Positions 1-5,595 of a stretch of 12,201 nt of DNA are shown in pieces. Made by a program: the position numbers and the translations under genes. Origin of the DNA: UMGS1002 sp050309735 (GTDB lineage: Bacteria; Bacillota; Clostridia; Oscillospirales; CAG-272); assembly GCA_050309735.1 (NCBI GenBank), contig JBNRMS010000022.1, positions 1-12,201 on the forward strand, read 5' to 3'. The stretch's first letter is position 1. Each line of letters starts with the position of its first letter. The notes under the pieces were generated by a model. The model saw only the letters and a list, made by a program, of their open reading frames with translations. It had not been told where the DNA came from and did not search any database.

Positions 1-722
1 ATGGTGTAATGAATAATCCCGCGGTGCTCGCCGAGCACTCGCCCATCGCTTGCGACGAAATTGCCCGGGGGGTATTTTCTTTTTGCGTGCAGCTCGATTA
101 TCCCGGCATAGTCACCGTCAGGCACAAAGCAGATATCCTGACTGTCCTTCTTGTTGGCTACCGAAAGCCCAAGTTTGACCGCAAGGAGACGCGCTTCTGA
201 TTTAGACATTTCTCCAAGCGGGAAGAGAGTGTGTGCGAGCTGTTCGGCTGTCAGCGAATAGAGGACATAGCTCTGGTCTTTTGAGCGGTCGAGCGCTTTT
301 TTCAGGAGAAATCTGCCGCCCTCGCACTCAACCCGCGCATAATGACCGGTGACGATATAGTCGCAGCCAAGCTCAGCCGCGCGCTGATAGAGCTTGCCGA
401 ATTTAAGGAAGCGGTTGCAGTCGATACAGGGATTTGGCGTCGCACCGCGCTCGTAGGCTCCGACAAAGCGGTCTATCACCTGCGACCTGAAGTCGCCTGT
501 GAAATTGAAAACATAATAGGGAATTCCGAGCCGGCGCGCCACATCCCGAGCGTCCTCGGTGTCTTCGAGCGAGCAGCAGATCCTCTCGCGCACAAGCCCG
601 GAGTCGGGGTTGTCAAAAAGGCGCATTGTCGCGCCGATGCAATCATATCCGGCTTTTTGTGTAAGATAGGCGGCGACACTCGAATCAACGCCGCCGCTCA
701 TTGCTATTAAGGCTTTTTTCAT
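1..722 (-). CDS. mnmA: tRNA-specific 2-thiouridylase MnmA (partial, 3' end beyond window)
   Basis: MnmA activates U34 of tRNA-Gln, tRNA-Lys and tRNA-Glu with ATP and transfers persulfide sulfur to make 2-thiouridine, in the cytoplasm. I translated this frame by hand from the minus strand because it runs off the left edge without a stop. The start MKKALIAMSGGVDSS carries the PP-loop ATPase motif SGGVDSS at residues 9-15. ICCSLEDTEDARDVARRLGIP follows, then TPNPCIDCN with the family's first catalytic cysteine (C99, CxxC with C102). Further on are TGHYAR and SQDICF, which holds the second catalytic cysteine. The window ends after the VLGEHRG region at about residue 240 of the usual ~360. The ATG has no strong ribosome binding site; a GGCGGA-like stretch lies about 12 bases upstream, partly inside a hairpin (737-750). 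The gene follows tRNA-Gln(UUG), one of its substrates, on the same strand. Identity is very secure; only the exact start is open. Confidence 0.96.
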   Translation of the reverse strand, partial: MKKALIAMSGGVDSSVAAYLTQKAGYDCIGATMRLFDNPDSGLVRERICCSLEDTEDARDVARRLGIPYYVFNFTGDFRSQVIDRFVGAYERGATPNPCIDCNRFLKFGKLYQRAAELGCDYIVTGHYARVECEGGRFLLKKALDRSKDQSYVLYSLTAEQLAHTLFPLGEMSKSEARLLAVKLGLSVANKKDSQDICFVPDGDYAGIIELHAKRKYPPGNFVASDGRVLGEHRGIIHYT

Positions 723-736
723 TGATAATACCAATT

Positions 737-750
737 CCGCCCGACGGCGG
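737..750 (-). other. hairpin in mnmA leader
   Basis: CCGCC and GGCGG form a five-base-pair stem with a CGAC loop, 14 bases upstream of the mnmA ATG. On the mnmA strand the 3' arm contains the only purine-rich stretch that could serve as a ribosome binding site (GGGCGGA), so folding could limit mnmA translation. Read rightward, the stem is followed by CTTTT, but no gene lies upstream on that strand. The structure is visible; a regulatory role is inference. Confidence 0.4.
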
Positions 751-784
751 CTTTTAATTGATTTTAGTTATAGGTGTGTTTCGG

Positions 785-812
785 AAAAAATAAAGGAGCG
801 TGGCGCTCCTTT
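785..812 (-). terminator. Rho-independent terminator of tRNA-Gln
   Basis: On the minus strand AAAGGAGCG and CGCTCCTTT form a nine-base-pair stem with a CCA loop, followed by ATTTTTT. It lies 5 bases after the encoded CCA of the tRNA and about 60 bases before mnmA. It should release the tRNA transcript and leave mnmA dependent on read-through or on its own weak promoter (a TATAAC box is present at about 766-771 without a clear -35). Confidence 0.88.
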
Positions 813-817
813 TGATT

Positions 818-892
818 TGGCTGGGATGGCCGGATTTGAACCGACGACTGCGGGAGTCAAAGTCCCGTGCCTTACCGCTTGGCGACATCCCA
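818..892 (-). tRNA. tRNA-Gln (anticodon UUG), CCA encoded
   Basis: The minus strand folds as a full cloverleaf. The acceptor stem is TGGGATG/CATCCCA, perfectly paired. The D stem is GCC/GGC. The anticodon stem CGGGA/TCCCG has loop CTTTGAC and anticodon TTG, and the T stem GTCGG/CCGGC has loop TTCAAAT. The discriminator G at 821 and an encoded CCA at 818-820 complete the 3' end. The body is 72 nucleotides, or 75 with CCA. The anticodon reads CAA/CAG glutamine codons, and U34 is a known substrate type for MnmA, encoded next on this strand. A terminator follows directly. Confidence 0.97.
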
Positions 893-902
893 ATGCTCGC
901 CT

Positions 903-908
903 ATTATA
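903..908 (-). promoter_or_regulatory. proximal -10 box for tRNA-Gln
   Basis: The minus strand reads TATAAT here, ending 10 bases before the tRNA 5' end, so transcription would begin only about 4-5 nucleotides upstream of the mature tRNA. The -35 position (about 926-931, GAGAAA) matches the consensus at only three of six bases, so activity is uncertain. The flanking TGGTATAATAGGCG is repeated around the upstream promoter. Confidence 0.5.
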
Positions 909-913
909 CCATA

Positions 914-956
914 GTCGCAAGTGAATTTCTCGCATGCGTTACCTCACCGTTGCGAC
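914..956. repeat. inverted repeat/hairpin in tRNA leader
   Basis: GTCGCAA (914-920) and TTGCGAC (950-956) are perfect seven-base complements. The stem can extend through GTGA/TCAC with a two-base bulge. The loop contains the palindrome CGCATGCG. It lies between the two tRNA promoters, so only RNA from the distal promoter carries it. It could be a processing signal or the remains of a lost tRNA copy; neither is proven. Confidence 0.55.
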
Positions 957-959
957 ATA

Positions 960-980
960 GCAGGTTTTTTCAAAACCTGC
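960..980. repeat. strong hairpin just downstream of distal tRNA promoter
   Basis: GCAGGTTTT and AAAACCTGC form a perfect nine-base-pair stem with a three-base loop. A transcript from the promoter at 991-1020 would begin near 984, so this stem would sit almost at its 5' end. No T-tract follows on either strand, so it is not a typical terminator; a 5' stabilising or pausing structure is possible. Confidence 0.6.
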
Positions 981-990
981 CAATGCGCCT

Positions 991-1020
991 ATTATACCAC
1001 ATTCAATGAGCAAGTGTCAA
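991..1020 (-). promoter_or_regulatory. distal sigma-A promoter for tRNA-Gln
   Basis: The minus strand reads TTGACA (1015-1020), an 18-base spacer and TATAAT (991-996). This is the only strong promoter upstream of the tRNA and would start RNA near 984, giving a leader of about 90 nucleotides containing two hairpins. An inverted repeat GTGATT/AATCAC (1021-1040) abuts the -35 box on its upstream side. Confidence 0.8.
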
Positions 1021-1096
1021 GTGATTACGACAAAAATCACAAGGCGACAATTATTGAGCGCTCCAATATCGCAAATTGACTAAAAACACGCCATTG

Positions 1097-1139
1097 CGGC
1101 GGCATGGTTTATTTATTCATATGAAAATCAAGGCCGCCG
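1097..1139. repeat. GC-rich inverted repeat abutting the pyr promoter
   Basis: CGGCGGC (1097-1103) and GCCGCCG (1133-1139) are seven-base complements separated by 29 AT-rich bases. The right arm ends exactly where the -35 box of the pyr promoter begins. The position would suit a regulator binding site, but the spacing is wide and no matching regulator is known to me, so this is tentative. Confidence 0.3.
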
Positions 1140-1168
1140 TTGACAAAATACGCGCGTGGTGATATAAT
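1140..1168 (+). promoter_or_regulatory. sigma-A promoter of the pyr operon
   Basis: TTGACA (1140-1145), a 17-base spacer and TATAAT (1163-1168) match the sigma-A consensus at every position. RNA should start near 1175 inside a run of five A residues, leaving a leader of only about 30 nucleotides before pyrC. That is too short for the terminator/antiterminator pairs of PyrR-controlled leaders. The leader ends in GGGTGGG, the pyrC ribosome binding site. Confidence 0.92.
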
Positions 1169-1205
1169 TCATAAAAAGATTAGGATATAGGGTGGGTATT
1201 AAGAC

Positions 1206-2435
1206 ATGAAACTCTTGCTTTCTGGCGCGTTTGTTTTCAATAAAAACGGCTTTGACAGGGGAGACCTTCTCATTTCCGACCCCGCATCCGACGCGCCCGA
1301 TGCTCGGATTGATTTTAGCGGCAAGTATATTTTCCCCGGCTTTACAGATGTTCATGCTCATCTGAGAGAGCCGGGTTTTTCGTATAAGGAAACGGTGGCA
1401 ACCGGGAGTGTAGCGGCGGCGCGCGGGGGGTTTACCACCGTCTGCACAATGCCCAATCTCTCGCCCTCACCCGACGGGCGTGCTGGGTTTGATGCTATTC
1501 TCGAACCTATACGAGAGAGCGCCAAAGTTCGCGTGCTGCCATACGGCGCAATAACAAAAGGCGGTCTTGGATTTGAGCTTGCCGATTTTGAAGATATGCC
1601 CGATGCACTCGCCTTCACAGACGACGGACGCGGCACAACGACAGATATACTCTGCAAGGCGCTTGAGCGCGCCTCTCTTATGGGGAAAATAATCTGCTCA
1701 CACTGCGAGGATACGTCACTCAAAGGCGGTGATCATATCGCGGCCTCCTCTCCGATTGCGAGGACACTTGGCATTGCCGGGATTACAAACGAGAGCGAAT
1801 ATATCCAGCTTGAGCGCGAGCTTAAGGCAGTTGAACAAACCGGCGGTTCTTATCACGTCTGCCACATTAGCTGCCGTCAGAGTGTGGAACTGATACGGCG
1901 GGCAAAGGCGCGCGGACTTGACGTTACCTGCGAGACAGCGCCCCACTATTTCGCGCTTGACTATACAGACATAAAGAGTGACGACGGAAGATTTAAAATG
2001 AATCCGCCTCTGCGCTCTCCGGCCGATCGCGAGGCGATAATAAAGGGCTTGGCCGACGGCACGATAGATATGATAGCCACAGACCACGCTCCCCACTCGG
2101 CAGAGGAGAAGGGGAGGGGCCTTGCCGGCAGCGCGATGGGGGTGGTCGGACTTGAGACGGCCTTTGCCGCTTCGTACACTGCACTTGTGCGACCCGGGAT
2201 AATCAGTCTTCACCGCCTTGTTGAACTGATGAGTACCGCACCCTCGCGGCGCTTCGGCATACCGAAAAATGATGCCGACATAACGGTTTTTGACCTTGAG
2301 CGCGGCTATATAGTGAATCCCGACGACTTCGCCTCGCTCGGCAAGAGCACGCCCTTTGAGGGAAGTGAGCTTTACGGCGAGTGTCTTTTAACCGTTGTCG
2401 GTGGGAAAATCGTTTACAGGAGACAGGATATATGA
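1206..2435 (+). CDS. pyrC: dihydroorotase, class I (PyrC)
   Basis: Dihydroorotase cyclises N-carbamoyl-aspartate to dihydroorotate, the third step of UMP synthesis. The 409-residue amidohydrolase shows DVHAHLREPG at 48-57 (metal ligands H50 and H52, substrate arginine R54) and FTDDG around D139. In the bacterial class I enzymes this Asp bridges the zinc ions in place of a carboxylated lysine. Then come SHCED (H166), CHIS (H220), MNPPLR at 265-270 and ATDHAPH with catalytic D293. The length is slightly under the ~425 of Bacillus PyrC, and all key residues are present. The ATG at 1206 follows GGGTGGG at normal distance and lies about 30 bases after the predicted transcription start. It opens the operon, and its stop overlaps the pyrK start (ATGA), which suggests translational coupling. 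Confidence 0.97.
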   Translation: MKLLLSGAFVFNKNGFDRGDLLISDPASDAPDARIDFSGKYIFPGFTDVHAHLREPGFSYKETVATGSVAAARGGFTTVCTMPNLSPSPDGRAGFDAILEPIRESAKVRVLPYGAITKGGLGFELADFEDMPDALAFTDDGRGTTTDILCKALERASLMGKIICSHCEDTSLKGGDHIAASSPIARTLGIAGITNESEYIQLERELKAVEQTGGSYHVCHISCRQSVELIRRAKARGLDVTCETAPHYFALDYTDIKSDDGRFKMNPPLRSPADREAIIKGLADGTIDMIATDHAPHSAEEKGRGLAGSAMGVVGLETAFAASYTALVRPGIISLHRLVELMSTAPSRRFGIPKNDADITVFDLERGYIVNPDDFASLGKSTPFEGSELYGECLLTVVGGKIVYRRQDI

Positions 2436-3166
2436 AGCAGAACATATTTATAATTGAGAAAAACCACGCGATTGCCGAAAATACTTATCTGTTAGAGCTG
2501 TCGGGCGATACCTCGGAAACACGTCGCCCGGGCAGCTTTGTGAATATAAAGCTTGACGGCCTTTACTTGCGCCGCCCACTCTCGGTCTGCGACAGTGAGG
2601 AGGGAAGGCTTGTTCTTATATATAAATGCGTTGGAGAGGGAACCGAGACACTTGCCACCCTCGGACGCGGCGAGAAGCTCGACCTTCTTGTAGGACTTGG
2701 CAACGGATACGACATATCGCTCTGCGGCGAGCATTCGCTTCTTGTCGGCGGGGGGTGCGGTGTTCCGCCCCTGTATTTGCTGGCAAGATGCCTGCGGGAG
2801 ATCGGAAAACCTGTGTCGGTTATACTCGGGTTTAACCGGGCGAGTGAAGTTTTCTTCGAGGAGGAATTCCGCGCGCTCGGCGCCGAGGTGACAGTTACAA
2901 CGACCGACGGCTCGTATGGCCGGCGCGGCTTTGCCACCGACGCGATGAGGGGGACTGATTACGACTATTTCTATGCCTGCGGCCCTGAGCCAATGCTGCG
3001 GGCTGTCTGTCAGGCGAGCGGAGAGATGCCGGGGCAGCTTAGCTTTGAGGAGAGAATGGGCTGCGGGTTTGGCGCCTGCATGGGCTGCACCTGCAAAACA
3101 AAGTACGGAAACAAGCGCATTTGCCGCGAGGGGCCGGTGCTTTTGAAGGAGGAGATAATATGGTAA
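2432..3166 (+). CDS. pyrK: dihydroorotate dehydrogenase B electron-transfer subunit (PyrK)
   Basis: PyrK carries FAD and a 2Fe-2S cluster and passes electrons from the PyrD FMN site to NAD+. The start is set at the ATG overlapping the pyrC stop, with AGGAG about 9 bases upstream; the frame is open further upstream but that stretch lies inside pyrC. The 244 residues show the FAD motif YLRRPLSVCD at 45-54 and KCVGEGTETL at 65-74. The NAD-binding stretch LLVGGGCGVPPLYLLA spans 103-118, followed by ACGPEPML at 182-189. The C-terminal cluster motif has Cys211, Cys216, Cys219 and Cys231 (C-x4-C-x2-C-x11-C), with an additional Cys221. The ferredoxin-reductase-like fold and the adjoining pyrD make the assignment firm. 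The 3' end overlaps pyrD by 7 bases. Confidence 0.96.
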   Translation: MKQNIFIIEKNHAIAENTYLLELSGDTSETRRPGSFVNIKLDGLYLRRPLSVCDSEEGRLVLIYKCVGEGTETLATLGRGEKLDLLVGLGNGYDISLCGEHSLLVGGGCGVPPLYLLARCLREIGKPVSVILGFNRASEVFFEEEFRALGAEVTVTTTDGSYGRRGFATDAMRGTDYDYFYACGPEPMLRAVCQASGEMPGQLSFEERMGCGFGACMGCTCKTKYGNKRICREGPVLLKEEIIW

Positions 3167-4074
3167 GCACAAGAGTTAATCTCTGCGGAATTGAACTTGA
3201 CAACCCCATAATCCCGGCATCGGGAACCTTTGGCTATGGCTATGAATTTGCAGAGATATACGATATAAATATTCTCGGAACCCTGTCCTTCAAGGGAACG
3301 ACCAAAGAGGCGCGATTTGGCAACCCGACGCCGCGAATCGCCGAGGTGCCGGGCGGGATGCTCAATGCGGTCGGGCTTCAGAATCCCGGGGTCGAGGCCG
3401 TGATATCAGAGGAGTTACCAAGGCTTTCCCGGGTTTTTGCTAAGCCTGTGATGGCAAATGTAAGCGGATTTTCTTATGAGGAATACGAATATGTCACAGA
3501 GAGGCTTGCAGCCTGCGGTGAGATCGGTTGGATTGAGGTTAATATAAGCTGCCCGAATGTGCGCGGCGGCGGGCTTGCCTTCGGAACCGATCCGGCGGCG
3601 GCTGCCGAGCTTGTGCGCCGCCTGCGGCGGGTGACAGACAAGCCGCTCATAATTAAGCTCTCGCCCAATGTGACAGATATTGTCAGGATGGCGCTTGTCT
3701 GCGAGGCGGAGGGTGCCGATGCAGTGAGCCTTATTAATACGCTTGTAGGCATGCAGATAGATTTAAGGACAAAAAAACCGGTGCTTAGCAATGTTACCGG
3801 CGGCTATTCGGGCCCGGGAATTTTTGCAGTGGCGCTACGCATGGTCTATCAGGTGTATGCGAGTGTGAAGATTCCGGTGATCGGCATGGGCGGGGTTTCC
3901 TCGGCCGAGGATGTGCTTAAAATGATGGCGGCGGGAGCCACCGGGGTGCAGATCGGGGCGGCAAGCCTTATCGACCCCTATGCCTGTCGGGATATAATAA
4001 AAGATTTGCCGCGCGCGATGGATAAGTATAAGATTTCCTCTCTCTCAGAGTTGATTGGTGCGGCGCATAGATAA
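3160..4074 (+). CDS. pyrD: dihydroorotate dehydrogenase B catalytic subunit (PyrDB)
   Basis: This FMN enzyme oxidises dihydroorotate to orotate and forms a heterotetramer with PyrK. The chosen ATG has AAGGAGG 6 bases upstream, gives the standard N-terminus MVSTRVNLCGIELDNP and overlaps the pyrK stop. The 304 residues contain PASGTFGYG at 19-27, FKGTT at 44-48 (FMN-contacting lysine) and MLNAVGLQNPG at 67-77. NISCPNVRGGG at 128-138 holds the class 1B catalytic cysteine, C131. KPVLSNVTGGYSGP, IGMGGVSSAEDV and the phosphate-binding GATGVQIGAA follow. Length and motifs are normal for the family. It is soluble, without the membrane-binding extension of class 2 enzymes. The first ATG of the same frame upstream lies inside pyrK and lacks the expected sequence. 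Confidence 0.97.
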   Translation: MVSTRVNLCGIELDNPIIPASGTFGYGYEFAEIYDINILGTLSFKGTTKEARFGNPTPRIAEVPGGMLNAVGLQNPGVEAVISEELPRLSRVFAKPVMANVSGFSYEEYEYVTERLAACGEIGWIEVNISCPNVRGGGLAFGTDPAAAAELVRRLRRVTDKPLIIKLSPNVTDIVRMALVCEAEGADAVSLINTLVGMQIDLRTKKPVLSNVTGGYSGPGIFAVALRMVYQVYASVKIPVIGMGGVSSAEDVLKMMAAGATGVQIGAASLIDPYACRDIIKDLPRAMDKYKISSLSELIGAAHR

Positions 4075-4109
4075 AAACAGATACACACAAATCAAGAATA
4101 AGAAAAGGA

Positions 4110-4137
4110 TTGTCACGGCTGCTGCCGTTAATATAAT
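4110..4137 (+). promoter_or_regulatory. probable internal promoter ahead of pyrF
   Basis: In the 117-base pyrD-pyrF gap, TTGTCA (4110-4115), a 16-base spacer and TATAAT (4132-4137) form a good sigma-A site. The spacer contains the small inverted repeat CGGC-TGCT-GCCG. RNA would start near 4144, at the 5' arm of the hairpin at 4141-4170. It could uncouple pyrF-pyrE-pyrB expression from the first promoter. Confidence 0.65.
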
Positions 4138-4140
4138 AAC

Positions 4141-4170
4141 CGCTCCCGTGCGGCGAGCGCGGCGGGAGTG
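4141..4170 (+). other. GC-rich hairpin in pyrF leader
   Basis: CTCCCG (4143-4148) pairs with CGGGAG (4163-4168), extended outward by a G-T and a C-G pair, around a 14-base GC-rich loop that can pair partly. No T-tract follows, so it is not an intrinsic terminator. It ends 10 bases before the pyrF ribosome binding site, where it could stabilise the 3' half-operon RNA or affect pyrF translation. Confidence 0.5.
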
Positions 4171-4191
4171 AGTGGAAAAAGGAGATTTGTT

Positions 4192-4887
4192 ATGGGAAAA
4201 GATGTAATCATCGCGTGTGATTTTTCGTCGGCCGAGGAGTGCCTTTCGTTTCTCGGGAAATTCGGGGAGATGCGCCCTTATGTCAAGATTGGCATGGAGC
4301 TTTTTTATGCCGCGGGGCCGGATATGGTGCGCAAGCTCAAGGAGAGAGGGCACAAGGTCTTCCTTGACCTCAAACTGCACGACATACCCAATACTGTGAA
4401 GCGCAGCGCAGCGGTGCTCGGGAGGCTCGGCGCCGATATGCTCAATGTTCACGCCGGGGGCGGCTATGCAATGATGGCGGCGGCAAGAGAGGGAATTGAG
4501 GGGAGCGGAAGCTCGACCCTTCTTGTCGCCGTGACACAACTAACCTCAACCTCGCAGAGCGTTCTTGAGGACGAGCTGCTCATTAAGCTGCCGGTAGACC
4601 GTGTGGTGTCGGAGTATTCAAAAAATGCGCTGAGAAGCGGCCTCTCTGGCGTTGTTTGCTCGCCGCTTGAGGCCGGGGTGGTTCACGCCGCTTGCGGCGA
4701 CTCTTTTCTCACGGTTACTCCGGGGGTACGTTTTGCAGACGGCGAGGCGGGCGACCAGAGCCGGATAACGACGCCGGCCGGAGCAAGAGAGCTTGGCTCG
4801 GATTATATTGTGGTTGGGCGACCGATAACCGGCGCGGTTGATTCTTTGGCTGCATACGAGGCTTGTATGAAAGAGTTTGTCGGCTGA
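4192..4887 (+). CDS. pyrF: orotidine 5'-phosphate decarboxylase (PyrF)
   Basis: PyrF decarboxylates OMP to UMP, the last step of the pathway. The ATG at 4192 has AGGAGA 6-7 bases upstream and gives a 231-residue protein of normal length for the bacterial ~230-residue branch; a GTG at 4168 in the same frame lies in the leader hairpin and is unlikely. IIACDFSS at 6-13 and YVKIGMELF at 30-38 (K32) open the TIM barrel. The catalytic D-x-K-x-x-D array is in FLDLKLHDIPNT (D59, K61, D64). NVHAGGG, TPGVR and the phosphate-gripping VVGRPIT near the C-terminus complete the active site. The gap of 117 bases from pyrD with its own promoter makes this the head of a second transcription unit nested in the operon. 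Confidence 0.97.
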   Translation: MGKDVIIACDFSSAEECLSFLGKFGEMRPYVKIGMELFYAAGPDMVRKLKERGHKVFLDLKLHDIPNTVKRSAAVLGRLGADMLNVHAGGGYAMMAAAREGIEGSGSSTLLVAVTQLTSTSQSVLEDELLIKLPVDRVVSEYSKNALRSGLSGVVCSPLEAGVVHAACGDSFLTVTPGVRFADGEAGDQSRITTPAGARELGSDYIVVGRPITGAVDSLAAYEACMKEFVG

Positions 4888-4936
4888 TGCCAATTGAAAA
4901 ATTAAAAATTTATCATATGCAGAGGATATGGAAATT

Positions 4937-5581
4937 ATGGATTACAGAATTGAAACCGCGAAAGAATTATTGAAAATAGGAGCGGTCTTTTTCCGCCCCG
5001 AGCAGCCATTTACCTGGGCGAGCGGAATAAAAAGCCCGGTCTACTGCGACAACAGATTGACCCTTAGCTCGGTGAGCTCGCGGGATATCGTCGAGACAGG
5101 ACTTGCCGAGAAGGTTAAAAAACACTACCCCGAGGCCGAGGTGCTCATGGGAACAAGCACCGCCGGAATCGCGCACGCGGCGATTGTGGGGCATTTGCTC
5201 TCACTGCCGATGGGATATGTAAGGGGCGGCGCAAAGGATCACGGCAGGCAAAACAGGATTGAAGGAAGGTTGCTTCCCGGTCAGAAGGTTGTTATAATCG
5301 AAGACCTGATCTCAACTGCCGGGAGCGTTATTGAAGTTGCCGAGGTGCTGCGCGAGGCCGAGGCCGAGGTGCTCGGCATTGTCAGCATCTTCACATACAA
5401 CATGAAAAAGAGCTTTGAACGGCTCGCGGCCGCCTCGCTTGAAAATTTCAGCGTGACCGACTTTGACACGGTTGCACAGGTTGCCGCCGCCGAGGGCTAT
5501 ATAAAACACGGAGACATTTCCCGCCTTCTTGCCTTCCGCGATAATCCGGCCGACGAGAGCTGGATCATATCACAAAACTGA
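4937..5581 (+). CDS. pyrE: orotate phosphoribosyltransferase (PyrE)
   Basis: PyrE joins orotate to PRPP, giving OMP for PyrF. Two in-frame ATGs exist, at 4928 and 4937. AGAGG sits only 2 bases before the first, so the second is preferred; it gives MDYRIETAKELL, as usual for the family, and 214 residues. FTWASGIKSPVYCDNR at 25-40 is the characteristic N-terminal block. GTSTAGIAHA contacts the substrate, and RGGAKDHG at 96-103 is the mobile catalytic loop (K100, H102). VVIIEDLISTAGS at 118-130 is the PRPP-binding signature with its two acidic residues. It follows pyrF after about 49 AT-rich bases and precedes pyrB by 14. Function is secure; the start is uncertain by three codons. Confidence 0.96.
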   Translation: MDYRIETAKELLKIGAVFFRPEQPFTWASGIKSPVYCDNRLTLSSVSSRDIVETGLAEKVKKHYPEAEVLMGTSTAGIAHAAIVGHLLSLPMGYVRGGAKDHGRQNRIEGRLLPGQKVVIIEDLISTAGSVIEVAEVLREAEAEVLGIVSIFTYNMKKSFERLAAASLENFSVTDFDTVAQVAAAEGYIKHGDISRLLAFRDNPADESWIISQN

Positions 5582-5595
5582 AAGGCGGTCGGTTT

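Noticed and set aside
342..710. Rightward 122-residue reading frame
   Set aside because: It lies antisense to mnmA, whose translation has unmistakable motifs; the rightward frame has no ribosome binding site or recognisable domain.
960..980. Intrinsic terminator
   Set aside because: The stem is strong but no T-tract follows on either strand, and it lies just downstream of a promoter.
800..1009. Rightward 69-residue reading frame
   Set aside because: It overlaps the tRNA, its terminator and promoters; no domain and no ribosome binding site.
1716..2213. Leftward 165-residue frame opposite pyrC (and others at 1358-1723, 2203-2445)
   Set aside because: Antisense shadows of pyrC caused by codon bias; no initiation signals or family resemblance.
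2492..3172. Leftward 226-residue frame opposite pyrK
   Set aside because: Full antisense overlap with a well-defined iron-sulfur flavoprotein subunit; composition is that of a shadow frame.
4045..4539. Leftward 164-residue frame across the pyrD-pyrF gap, with a hydrophobic C-terminal stretch
   Set aside because: The hydrophobic part comes from the AT-rich gap; the frame begins inside pyrF, has no ribosome binding site and matches no family I know.
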